From positions 1 to 64,000 of the forward strand of contig VUYV01000180.1 of the NCBI GenBank assembly GCA_008711295.1: DNA of 64,000 nt. Reading direction: 5' to 3'. Both the position numbers and the translations under genes were made by a program. Each line of letters starts with the position of its first letter. Positions within the stretch are counted from its first letter, which is position 1. Below the pieces are notes generated by a model. The model was not told the DNA's origin, searched no databases, and saw nothing but the letters and a program-made list of their open reading frames with translations. Below are positions 47,574 to 57,340 of the stretch, piece after piece. The stretch comes from Anarhynchus alexandrinus (lineage: Eukaryota > Chordata > Aves > Charadriiformes > Charadriidae).

Positions 47574-47593
47574 CTCTGTGACTAATCACAGAG
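47574..47593. repeat. Perfect 8-bp stem hairpin
   Basis: CTCTGTGA, loop CTAA, TCACAGAG. It is short and isolated, with no extended pairing that would suggest a microRNA precursor. Confidence 0.55.
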
Positions 47594-48292
47594 CTGCCTC
47601 TATCACTGTTGTTAGTTACATCATCACTAATCAAGACATAAAAAGAGAAGCATTGTCAGAACTGGTGCACAGTTCTCAATGGCACAAAAGGCTAACCAAG
47701 GCGAGACAGGTTTAAAATTCAGAGGAACAAGCTTTTGTTAAGGGTTGATATATTCTGGGTAGGGGAGGGGGGACAAGGGGGTGTGTGGTATGAATAGGTG
47801 GTGCAAAATTGATATTATTTGAGAATTATGGTGAATGACCTCAGACAACAACATCTTATATTAGAAAATGACACAAATAAGATATATTGGGAGGGGCAGT
47901 AAATCTGGGACTGGGAAGGGACACCTTGTACTACCATTAGAACTCATGGCAAAATCCCTATTGATGTCAACTGAATCAATGTTTTATGCCATCCTCTTCT
48001 GTGATGGTGGTCAAAGTAGTTTCATATGGGATAAGTTGGAAAGAATATGTCTCTGTTTAAAAAGGAGCTTGTACGTGGCAACTCAATATGCTTTTTCTCG
48101 TTTTCCTGTCATATCTATCTCGTGTTAATTAGATTTAAAATGTTACTGATGTCAGTATAATGAAAATGGTATCTAGAAATGATATACTGCTTAGACATAT
48201 GGTAACAACTTTGAAACTGAAGGTGTTGAGCTTCTTTCCTGTCTTCTTTAATTTGATAGTTATATTGTCAGAGCCATTTCTGATGGGAAAGA
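47594..48292. other. Unique non-coding stretch
   Basis: Includes a G-rich run around 47758-47790 (GGGTAGGGGAGGGGGGACAAGGGGG), which has at least four G-tracts and could form a G-quadruplex on the plus strand. No gene seen. Confidence 0.5.
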
Positions 48293-48336
48293 GAAAATGA
48301 AATGAAATGAAATGAAACGAAATATGCAATGAAATG
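48293..48336 (+). repeat. (GAAAT)n microsatellite
   Basis: About six GAAAT units with one GAAAC variant, then an interrupted unit to 48336. It lies 37 bases before the CTTTTT array, so a purine-rich tract is closely followed by a pyrimidine-rich one. Confidence 0.9.
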
Positions 48337-48373
48337 TACCCAATTGTGCTTCTCCCCTCAGAATTTTCTTTTC

Positions 48374-48428
48374 CTTTTTCTTTTTCTTTTTCTTTTTCTT
48401 TTTCTTTTTCTTTTTCTTTTTCTTTTTC

Positions 48429-48460
<32 letters not shown>

Positions 48461-48467
48461 TTTTTTT
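48374..48467 (+). repeat. (CTTTTT)n hexanucleotide array, about 16 units
   Basis: C recurs every six bases from 48374 to 48458, with two units losing the C. The result is a 94-base pure pyrimidine strand that extends further into T/C-rich DNA to about 48490. Polypyrimidine tracts of this kind can form triplex DNA and are length-polymorphic. Apparent Phe-Leu repeat frames across it are artefacts. Confidence 0.95.
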
Positions 48468-50370
48468 CCCCTTTTTCTTCTTTTCTTTCTGTGATCTTCA
48501 TCAATTATTAGGTAACATTTTTTCTATTTCCTTGCCAGCCACCAGCTTTACAGAGTAGGCCAACTGAGCAAACAGATTGATCTTGGATTGGTCGGTAGAC
48601 AGGACTTGGGTTAAACAAGTACTGGTCAGAATCCTACAGCAAAAGTCCTACATTCACAATGTTTACCATATGCTCTAAGAAACTGCTCTGTGCTGTTACC
48701 CTCATTGATGAAGATAATAATCCTGGAGTTATTAGGAGCAACCCTGAATGTCTTCAAGTTTCAACTTCAAATACAAGGATTAGGACAGATTGTGTTCTGA
48801 ATGGACATCCTGAAAATGCAGTATAAACACAAAAATGTGATATATAAACATGTGAAGCTTTCCAGCTCTCATGTGAGTACTTGTATTAAGGAAAAACCAA
48901 ATCATTTATCATACAGTGTTAACCTGAACTGAAATGCTGCTGACCATGCTCTGAAGGGGTGGAGTAAACTTCCTGTTCAGCAGTGGGAGGCAGGGGCTAG
49001 ACAGGTCTTTGGCAAAAGCTTCTAAAGTTTGCCTCTAATGTTGGTGGCTGGATAATGGTTAACCTAATGACCTTTTTTTGGCAGCCTAGCACCAGTGCCT
49101 TCCTTACTCCAAATTTTCTACAGAAGCAGTGGGGACCAAACATAGCTGATTGTGAACTTGAAAAAAATGTGTAAAAAGGTTTTGATTGTAAATGTCAAGA
49201 CTGAAAATTACAGCTGCCTGCTCCTGGAAACTGAGTGCTTTGACACAGAGGAGAAGCCAAGTGAATACACAACCTCAGCCATAGCAGCAGCCAACTGTAC
49301 TCTCCCTATGCAAGGCTGTATCATCTTTCTCGAACCTTCTGCCAGAGCTTCTTCCTGGAGGGGAATATTTTGCCTGAAGTTACCCAGTGCATGGAGTTTG
49401 TGGTTCAGCCTGATAACTGACTTGAGTCAGAGCTTATATACTCCTGGAGAATTATTCTTGGTGCCTTATGTGTGGTCTGTCCATCCCAAATTGCACTCCT
49501 AAAAAAGGAACTCAATTAGTAGTAAGCTTACCTATCACTTATCAGCTGACCATGTAAATAGCCTGCAAAATAGTAAAAAGGCAGGTGGTAATCCAATGGG
49601 ATAATAGCTCAGGGAAAAAATATGCTATTAGCCCTGCTGGGCTCCACACGGCAAACAGCCCTTTCCACTCATAAAACCATGAATAGATCCGCTGCACAGC
49701 AAGAACACAGCCACGTTCAGCAGCATGTGTCAAGGCAGGGAGGGAGTGAACCTGCTCTTGTGAGACAAAAGGCTACACTCTGTGAGATAAACAACACTAA
49801 GGCAGCATGATCAAAGAATATTTAAAAATAACCATAATAAAGAAATGCAGAGGGGAAGAAAATGTTCAAACAACCTGAGTGGAATCTCACTGAAAAATAA
49901 AATAAAATGTTCCTCATGCTAAAAGGTTGAACCTACTACCTTGGAGTCACGCTTTGTGTTCTTCCTCCTGCTGTTTCAAGGCCCTGTGGAAACAAGTTTG
50001 GAAAACGAGGGACAGAAATTTAATCCTTGCCCAGTTGCCCCATGTTGGTAGCGGAAGCTGGGAAGCAGGGTGTGGGTAACCACTGCTGAGATTCACCCAT
50101 CCTTTACTCCGGGAAAGTGCTGAGGAAGACGGTGGAGGTTCTAAATGACGAAAATAGATGTCAGTTATTTTGATACCTTTTCAGCTGTGAAACAACAGGC
50201 TAAGTGTTTAGAAACAAAATTGTATTATTGCAAGCCAGCGTGAGATTCCCTGTGTCCAGCCCCAGCTTTCCTGGTCACCTGTAGCAGGCGTACGGAGCCG
50301 GCATGGACAGTCTCATCATGAACATTTGGGGCTGGAGCCAGAGGAACAGCTGGCTGAATCAAAAACTTTC
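48468..50370. other. Unique non-coding stretch
   Basis: No gene recognised. A 116-codon frame at 49152-49502 lacks a known domain. Sequence around 49980-50320 is less AT-rich than average but shows no motif cluster or CpG enrichment that would make a case for regulation. Confidence 0.5.
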
Positions 50371-50485
50371 TCTTTGGCCTTCAGGATGTCATTTAACCCA
50401 CCTTTCTCTCCCTCGGTCGCCTCATCTGTAAAATGGAGATAGCACAACTTACTCGCTGACTACTCCACAGCCGCATTAAAAGCTG
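50371..50485 (+). mobile_element. MIR-like SINE relic
   Basis: Contains GTCATTTAACCCACCTTTCTC and then GCCTCATCTGTAAAATGGAG followed by ATAGCAC. This order and spacing fit the MIR core (TCACTTAACCTCTCTGTGCCTCAGTTTCCTCATCTGTAAAATGGGGATAA in the family, split here only for description). MIRs were active in early amniotes, and sparse relics survive in birds. The tRNA-derived head is not recognisable. Confidence 0.6.
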
Positions 50486-52414
50486 CGTGGCAGTTTGGGA
50501 TCCTCAGGTAGTCAGGCATGGACATCACAGCAAGGATGATTAGAAAGCGATGGGCTGCCTGCCATTCCTGGCGCCAGGAGAAATGGTGTAGGCAGACCAA
50601 AGCTGCAGGCAGCAGGTAACCAACACGGTGATTAAATCAACAGTTGATTTCCAGCAAACCAGAGTATTTACAAGTGTTGAAGTCCCAAGAAACTGTTTGA
50701 TGTGTTTCGTGGAACAATACAGTACAGGTTGCTTTCCTGACAGATTTGTTTTACTTATCTATGTCTTACATTTACCGTTTTTCAAAGCTCACGTATATGC
50801 TTACTGTAGCAGATATAAAACATTTAAATTTTACTTCCTTGGCTCTGGGAATGATCTGTATTTAAATCTACTAATTCCTAGCGTCACATGAAGAATATGC
50901 ACCTAGTTTATCTGCTTATGCACAGCTTGAAGCAGCTCAGCAACAAAGCAACCAAAGATTAGTTTAAACACCTGAAATAGGATTTTCTGGGGTGCTGAGT
51001 GCCCAAACATCCAAATGTCCAATAGTAGCTGCAGAAGTTCAAAGCTGTAGAAAATCTACCTCCTCACTTTCTTGTCTGATGTAAACTGACTTAATGAAGG
51101 AAGTAGGAGGGAATTTAAAAGTTTACACTTTCAGGTCAGATGGGGCTCTTTGAGGCTGAACAAAGGCAGGAAAACAGTGGCTGATGGAAGAATAAGCAAG
51201 AGCAGACACCAGGAGCAAACCTGGAAGAAAACCACCAGCTCTAGTTTTACTCCTTCAGGCAGAGTGGCCCATCTCTCTCCATACATGCATACGTTAATAC
51301 GTCACTGAATACGCACCAAAGAAGCCTCATGTACAGATGAGAAAGAGGCAGAGCTTTAGCAATGCAGCAGGAGTTCAGAAAATCAGCAAAGCCTTTTGAC
51401 GTTTCAGAATAAATCCAGGAACAAATCCCTTTGCCAGATCATGTATTCACTACCTGGAGTAAGTTCTCTGTTACCGGAGGAAGCATAAGGACACTGCGTC
51501 GAGGAGTGCTGCTTCCACTCTTCTTATGTTTTCCTGCAGCCCTCTTTTGACTGGTTTCAAGACCTCTGGGCAACCACATTGGTCTTTTCTATCAAATTAA
51601 ATATTGATGTAAGCTCATGTCTAATGAAGAGCAGGATTATACTAACAAATTAATCAGAAGAAAGAGCAAAGTATAGGGAAAGTACATTCTCTGAATATCA
51701 AGCTTGAATGAAAAACTAAGAACGATAGGTAAAACAAGGATTAATTTCTCATCCTACCACACATATTTCAGCCTCTGTCTGACTCTCTCTCCACCACTTC
51801 TTTATTTGCCTTTTTTCTTTTTTGAAGATGAACACCCCTAATTTAGTAGAGATTTACATTAGACACATCAGTACAAGGTTTCCAAAGACAATCCTGAAAA
51901 ACACCCCTAAAGTATTTTTTAAAACTTTTAATTAAAAAACAATTGCCAAGAAAGAATTGCATAAGCCTACCGAATTTTTTATATAAACTACTTAATTGAA
52001 TATGCTCAGACAGGTCCCCAGGGTGGGGCTAGCCAGATGCAAACTACCCTGGCCCCATCTTTGCTTGGCCAGCCCTTTCATTACATTTCTGAACCTGGTA
52101 TTCCTACTTCTTCAGACTCTAGCAGGCAAGCTTACAGACCTGAGGTCCACCTATTTCTTGAAGCATACTTTCCCATGTCAGTCACATTTTTTACTCTGCC
52201 ATTTTTTCCTCTCACCTTCTGGAAAACTTCCAGGCAAGAGAACTCTCACAAGCAAGACTATTAAGGCTTTAGACAAAAATGCCATTAACTCCTTTTGATA
52301 GCTTTCAGCCATCGGGTTCATCTAAATTCATGTTAGTTACAGATAAGAATCTATAACACTATGACTTTGAGGAGTATACTTCTGTCCAACTACTTCACAA
52401 TTATGTCTTCTGTG
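50486..52414. other. Unique non-coding stretch
   Basis: 1.9 kb with no gene or recognised repeat. The plus-strand frames of 100 and 75 codons at 51996-52298 overlap each other in different frames and are uncalled. Confidence 0.5.
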
Positions 52415-52502
52415 TTTTGTGCCCCCCTGCTCTGGCAGGGGCGGGTTGGTCTAGATGATCTCCAAAGGTCCCTTCCAACCCTGACCATTCTGTGATTCTG
52501 TG
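52415..52502 (+). mobile_element. CR1: CR1 LINE, 3' tail only
   Basis: Carries GCTCTGGCAGGGG, GGTTGGTCTAGATGATCTCC, CCCTTCCAACCC and the terminal ATTCTGTGATTCTGTG. Only the last 88 bases of CR1 remain, in plus orientation. The tail octamer uses the G variant (ATTCTGTG), unlike the copy at 14368. Confidence 0.94.
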
Positions 52503-54163
52503 AAAATACCGTTGCTCATCTTCCAGAAAAGAATGCCAGTAGAGCATCACGTTCTCTCTAATGGTTAGCTCAGTGCCACTGACAGAAGTATTAACTTGTA
52601 CTGACACTCCTGAAAATGTGATGTACAGGGCAAATATTCACCATAGCTAAGTGTTTGCAGCCATTTGATGCCCAGGTACATGGGGAGGAAGACAATTTTT
52701 CCAGCTGCCTTTATTCCGGTTTCTCTTCCACCAGTTAGCTGTCATATGTGCAAAGTAGACCCATTAATGGAAGAAGCAAGCAAACTCCTTGTCATTTCAC
52801 TCAAGGAGCAAACATTTGTTAAAGAAATGATCCAAAAGGTAAACCACTTTTAATTTTGTGATATTCAAGACAATGAAAGAAGTTAAAACAGGTGCAGCCA
52901 TGTCAACATCCTTTCCAAATGGGACAATTATATGCACATGCTCATCAATCAGTGAGGTGGTTGCTGCACCAAACAAATGGACTGTGGCCCTTCCTTAGTA
53001 ATACCAGCAACCTCCAAAAGCTTTGAGCTCTACTTTTTAATGACTTAACATATTCAGCTCTGAGGGTACATGACTACTTTTTGAAACATAATCTGTCAGA
53101 GCCTGAATGCCTAGCTGGGGACATCCCCAAAAGTAGGTTTAAGGGACTCTTAACATTTACCAATCATAACCTCACCAGGGGGCTGAGGGTACAGACATTG
53201 GCCCTACAATACTCCTGGGCAAGTGGTAGCTCACATCAGTCTGACACCAGCTGGATATGCCCACTGCTCCACACACAATCACACAGGCTCCCTGTCTTGG
53301 ACAAAAGCAGCTTCTTCAGCCCTCTCATCCAGCCAACCAAAAGTCTCTCGTTTTGTTGTGAATTGATGTCACCATGCCCCAAACAGTGCCGTGTGTTCAC
53401 CAGTAGCTAACTGCTTATCTTTGAGAGCACCTCAGCTTTCCCAGTGACAGTCAGCCATCCCCACCACCAGCCTGAGTCCTGACAGTGAAGAATCTCAGCA
53501 AGGAGGAGAGAGGGCTGACCTCAGTCCTCCCTTCCTCACAGCAAAGGCAGGACCATATCACGTCGTGTGACGAGGGCCCACAGCAAGCACAGCAGTCACT
53601 TTGCATAAAATGAGCCATATCTGTGGCACCTGCGAAAATATTTGTAACTGTCTTGCAAGAATAACTTATGAAACCAGAACTGAATTATCAAAAGTTCGTG
53701 GAAAAGCAACGCTAAAGCTCTGAGAAGCCAGCAAAATATAAAATAAAGAAGAGCCAATTTAGTAATACATTTACACATTAAATACAATATACATAATAAA
53801 GTGTGGGAAACTGAGGAAATAATCTGTTTCCCTCAACTTAGAAAAAGGCAGAAAATGAAACTTTGCCGTGGATAACACCATTGCAGACAGGTAGGGGGGA
53901 AAAGACTCCTTTCAAGTTAAACCGGTACTTACTGGTTCTGAAAGGGAAAAGACAGGAGAATGTACCAAGTCCCAAAAAGATAAAAGGAGAAGGTTAAGGG
54001 AATGGTATCATCTGGTTTGTTCAGTGGGTAGGTTGGGCTGTTGGATCAAATCAAACTGAGTGAGTCTGTTACATTGGCTCCACTATTAACCTAACTGCTC
54101 CGTAATTACAGTTTGCTGTGTAAGTGCTTTTCACAACAAACACATTTTACTTTGTCAAAACAG
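52503..54163. other. Unique non-coding stretch
   Basis: No gene recognised. A 109-codon frame at 53081-53410 has no known domain. The last 30 bases lead into the exon-like, CpG-rich patch with a weak acceptor. Confidence 0.5.
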
Positions 54164-54314
54164 GCTGGAATCAGCCGCGCTTCCAGCCGGAGACCAAAAA
54201 CACCTTCTGGATGCTACGCAGGCTGTGCGGTGCCTGCGTACAGCACCGGCAGTGGGAATCAAGCGTCCCCCTAACAGCAGCCCCAGCCCAAGCGGCGAGA
54301 GCTGAGAATGAGCA
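54164..54314 (+). promoter_or_regulatory. CpG-rich patch, possible promoter or first exon
   Basis: About ten CpG in 150 bases, clearly above the local level, with GC-rich runs (CCAGCCGG, AGCGGCGAG). The segment is bounded by AAAACAG at 54163 and a strong donor CA|GTGAGT at 54315, so it could be an exon. The reading frame is open on both strands; the minus-strand frame reaches 162 codons (54171-54659) but starts with GTG and matches no family I know. Together with the TATA box downstream it is a candidate promoter region. Confidence 0.25.
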
Positions 54315-54362
54315 GTGAGTACCACACAGGCAGGGAGCATCCAGTCTGACAGCTCTGATGGG

Positions 54363-54370
54363 TATAAAAG
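54363..54370 (+). promoter_or_regulatory. TATA box-like element TATAAAAG with GC-rich flanks
   Basis: GGTATAAAAGCC is a textbook TATA core with G/C on both sides, lying 50-200 bases after the CpG-rich patch. A start site would be expected near 54393. No downstream coding exon is recognised, so any product would be a non-coding or unidentified transcript. Confidence 0.25.
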
Positions 54371-54400
54371 CCGTCGTGGCAAAACTCCTGGACTGTGAAT

Positions 54401-56444
54401 ATGCATTTCTTTTTCCAGTCCTTCTTAGGGTTTGTCTATACTGGTCTCCCCTCAAAAGCCCAAGTTCTGAAAGTGGAGTAGAGACGTATAGTCCTCTCCA
54501 TGAACACCTGTGGGAGTTAGTACTGAGGAGCTGATTCACCATAAGCCCACGCTCTTGCATGTCACATACAATCTTTCCCATGTAAATAAGTACTTTAAAT
54601 ATCACCTGTGTTATCTCATCAGGGTGTTTACTGTGGACGCAACATTGACAGCATGACACCAGAGCACTGACACTTGAATGGTTTGTCTTTTATACTTGTG
54701 CAAAGCAAAAATTACAGCCATTCAGATCTGGTATTCAGTGTGAGTTCATTTACTTGCATGTCTGAGTATCTACACAAGATACTGCTTGTAGGTATGACTT
54801 GGAAGCCCTCTTGAGACACTTCTAATCTTCCACATTTTAGAAACTCCAACGTATGGAAGCAAGAAGGCTTTGTATGTTTTCTAAAATTAGTCTTTATGCT
54901 TACTTTGAGTTCATGACATGGCATTCTAATATTAATATCTATCATGTAACGAAAAAAAAGTGTGAGAAGTGGGGAATCACAGATAGTATCATTAAATATT
55001 ACAGTCAACATTATTTAGGAGAAGCACCCAGTATGAATATGAAGCCAGAGTTCAAGGATCAGGCTTTACTCTGTAACGGAGCAATCTTACATTAAGGAAT
55101 GTAAACCCCTCCATAGCTGATCAAAGCCTTCTGAACTCCTCAAAGTGCTTTTCTATCCTGAGAAATACTGTCTTACAAGTAGTTCTCCCTATTCTTGATT
55201 TTACTGTTTAAAAAGATATAATCACCAAAAGGTAAGGTACGTCCTGAGAATATAAATTACTTGGGAAACTCCCATAAATCACAAAAAAGTCAGAAGTCAA
55301 AAGGGATGCAACTTTTTGTTATTATAGACTTCGTACCCTTGAGCCTTAGCATTGTGAGTTTTGGAGGACTCCAATACTAAAAGGATTAAAAACACCTGCA
55401 ACATTGTGTTAAGGAAATTTTCATACATACGTATGTACATAAATGAAAGTAAAGGTACGTGTAAGATGCTGTAAAGTCATAAAGCAGCTCAGAAGGGCAA
55501 ATTAGTCCATCCTTCAGAGACCCTGAAGTAAAAAGAGAGAGACAGAGGAGCAAAGCAGCCACATTGTCGGCAGAACACTTGCGTCCTGGAGCCATCCATT
55601 CTGTCCTGCGTGGGAAATGCGCGTGCACAGCTTGCTGCCCCATTGCTTATTGCGGCCCTGTTTATCACACACCCTTCCACAGGGCAGCAAAAGTAATATG
55701 ACCTCGTGAGACATCTAAGCCAAATGTCTATTTTAGTTTACTAAATAAAAACACACACACTTATCATGCCCAAAAAGCTGACAGTAATGAGTAAAGAACG
55801 GCACACGCAAATTCCTCTTTGCTTGTGCAGTTATGCAGGTTTTTGGATGAGTTTCTGAGAAGGTTGTTTTGGTTTGAGGGGAATGGTTTTTATGTTGCTG
55901 TTGGGTTTTTTTGTTTCTTTTTTTACCTCCAGAGGCTTGATTACATATTCAAATTTAGGCATCATAGTTGTAATCAGTATTTCATAATACCCCAACTTTG
56001 TGGGTAGCTTGGCTGGCCATGTTTCCAGTCCCTATTATCTTTATCTGTTTAATGGTCCAGATGTCAGAACAATAGAACATGTTAAATATTGACACTGGGG
56101 AAGCATCAAGAAAATTAATATTGCTTTTGTTTATTTTTATATACTAGTGAATGCTTATTTTGGTGAGTGTTACCCTAAATACTCTGCACTGTTATGGAAC
56201 TTTTTTTTCTAAAATTAACTGCTATTCACAGGTTAAACTAAATTCAGATATCACAGGAATTAACCATTTTACATTTTAACAGTTTGATTACCTTAATAAT
56301 CCCATTGCTTAAGGCTATTCCCGTGTCAGCTGCATTGCATGACAGATATTTGCTCAGCTGAGCAGTGTATATTGCTTGTTTGCAGTGATCCTACCTCCAC
56401 TAGTCTGTTTTTGTTTACAGACACTTATATCAGGACTGGCCTGG
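54401..56444. other. Unique AT-rich non-coding stretch
   Basis: No gene recognised in 2 kb. 56240-56400 has repeat-free, motif-like texture (TAATAATCCC, CAGCTG, TGACAG, and GCTCAGCTGAGC, a 12-base palindrome) that could be regulatory. Frames of 66-100 codons lack known domains. Confidence 0.5.
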
Positions 56445-56670
56445 CTTTATCCTCATCGTTAACATCTACAACAATCACGATACGGCATGTCTAACTACAG
56501 CAGCTGCCGCAGATCAAGATGCAGCCCAGTAACTTTGAAGAAACTTGTCAGTGTCCCATAGAGCATACTTCACCAAATACTTTATTTAAGGGGAAAACCT
56601 GCATTTTCGCTATCTCATGCTGCTATTTAAAATCTGCAAATACACTTGAGATTGTGCCGTCTCGTTGGAG
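56445..56670 (+). repeat. 227-bp duplication, first copy (226 bp)
   Basis: Begins CTTTATCCTCATCG and ends CTCGTTGGAG, directly before the N. It matches 56672-56898 with about seven differences (four in the stretch around 56508-56528, a small indel pair near 56538, one near 56576), about 97% identity. Copies that abut a lone N suggest that two overlapping contig ends were joined without merging. Confidence 0.97.
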
Positions 56671-56671
56671 N
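56671..56671. other. Single unresolved base (N) at an assembly join
   Basis: The only ambiguous base in the window. It sits exactly between the two copies of the 227-bp duplication, so it probably marks a contig join and not a sequencing ambiguity. Confidence 0.9.
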
Positions 56672-56898
56672 CTTTATCCTCATCGTTAACATCTACAACA
56701 ATCACGATACGGCATGTCTAACTACAGCAGCTGCTGCAGATTGAGATGCAGTCCAGTAACTTTGCAAGCAACTTGTCAGTGTCCCATAGAGCATACTTCA
56801 CCGAATACTTTATTTAAGGGGAAAACCTGCATTTTCGCTATCTCATGCTGCTATTTAAAATCTGCAAATACACTTGAGATTGTGCCGTCTCGTTGGAG
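56672..56898 (+). repeat. 227-bp duplication, second copy
   Basis: Same ends as the first copy. After CTCGTTGGAG the sequence continues uniquely with AATTTTATGG. Differences from the first copy are mostly transitions clustered in one 30-base part, which fits lower-quality contig-end sequence or divergent haplotypes. Confidence 0.97.
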
Positions 56899-57059
56899 AA
56901 TTTTATGGATGGAGAATGTAAATATTCTAAACAGAGTTTAAGTTATTTCAAGGTTTTGAAACAGCTGGTGCAATTAATTCTAGATTTAACACACAGTACA
57001 GGAGACGTGAGGCTATTTTGTGCCCTGTTACATCCATCCTGTTTCTGTGGGACAAGCCA
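56899..57059. other. Short unique spacer
   Basis: No gene or repeat seen between the duplicated segment and the next motif-rich block. Confidence 0.4.
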
Positions 57060-57340
57060 CCCAACTTTTTAGTATGACTTTCTCATAGGAGCGTTATTAT
57101 ATTTAATTATTGTTTTTTTAATGCTTTCAGAGCTCCAGAAGACAAAAAATGCAGATGGACAACGCACTCTTGTTTGTTTTCCGCTGATGATTTATTATAT
57201 TAAAACCTTTACGGAGAATGGCTATGTGATGCTCTATTATGAAGGTGGCTGATGACAGCTTTTCTATGAGATCTCTTCAGAAAGACCGATAAACATGAAA
57301 GTAGCTCTTGGCTCATTATGGTTTACTTCAATTTATCATA
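57060..57340. promoter_or_regulatory. Candidate conserved non-coding block
   Basis: Repeat-poor sequence with TTTAATTATTG and repeated TCATAGGAG segments (near 57083 and 57338), plus GCTGATGA and GCTGATGACAG motifs spaced about 70 bases apart. A TTTTTTTAATGCTTTCAG acceptor-like tract ends near 57130 but no open frame follows far. Judged regulatory by texture only. Confidence 0.2.

Noticed and set aside
48374..48467. CRISPR-like regular repeat
   Set aside because: Six-base perfect periodicity with no spacers in a vertebrate genome is a microsatellite.
48329..48558. Frames encoding Phe-Leu and Ser-Phe repeats
   Set aside because: They are direct translations of the CTTTTT hexamer array.
54171..54659. 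162-codon minus-strand frame as a gene
   Set aside because: Begins with GTG and matches no family I know. Its length is helped by the GC-rich patch, where stop codons are scarce.
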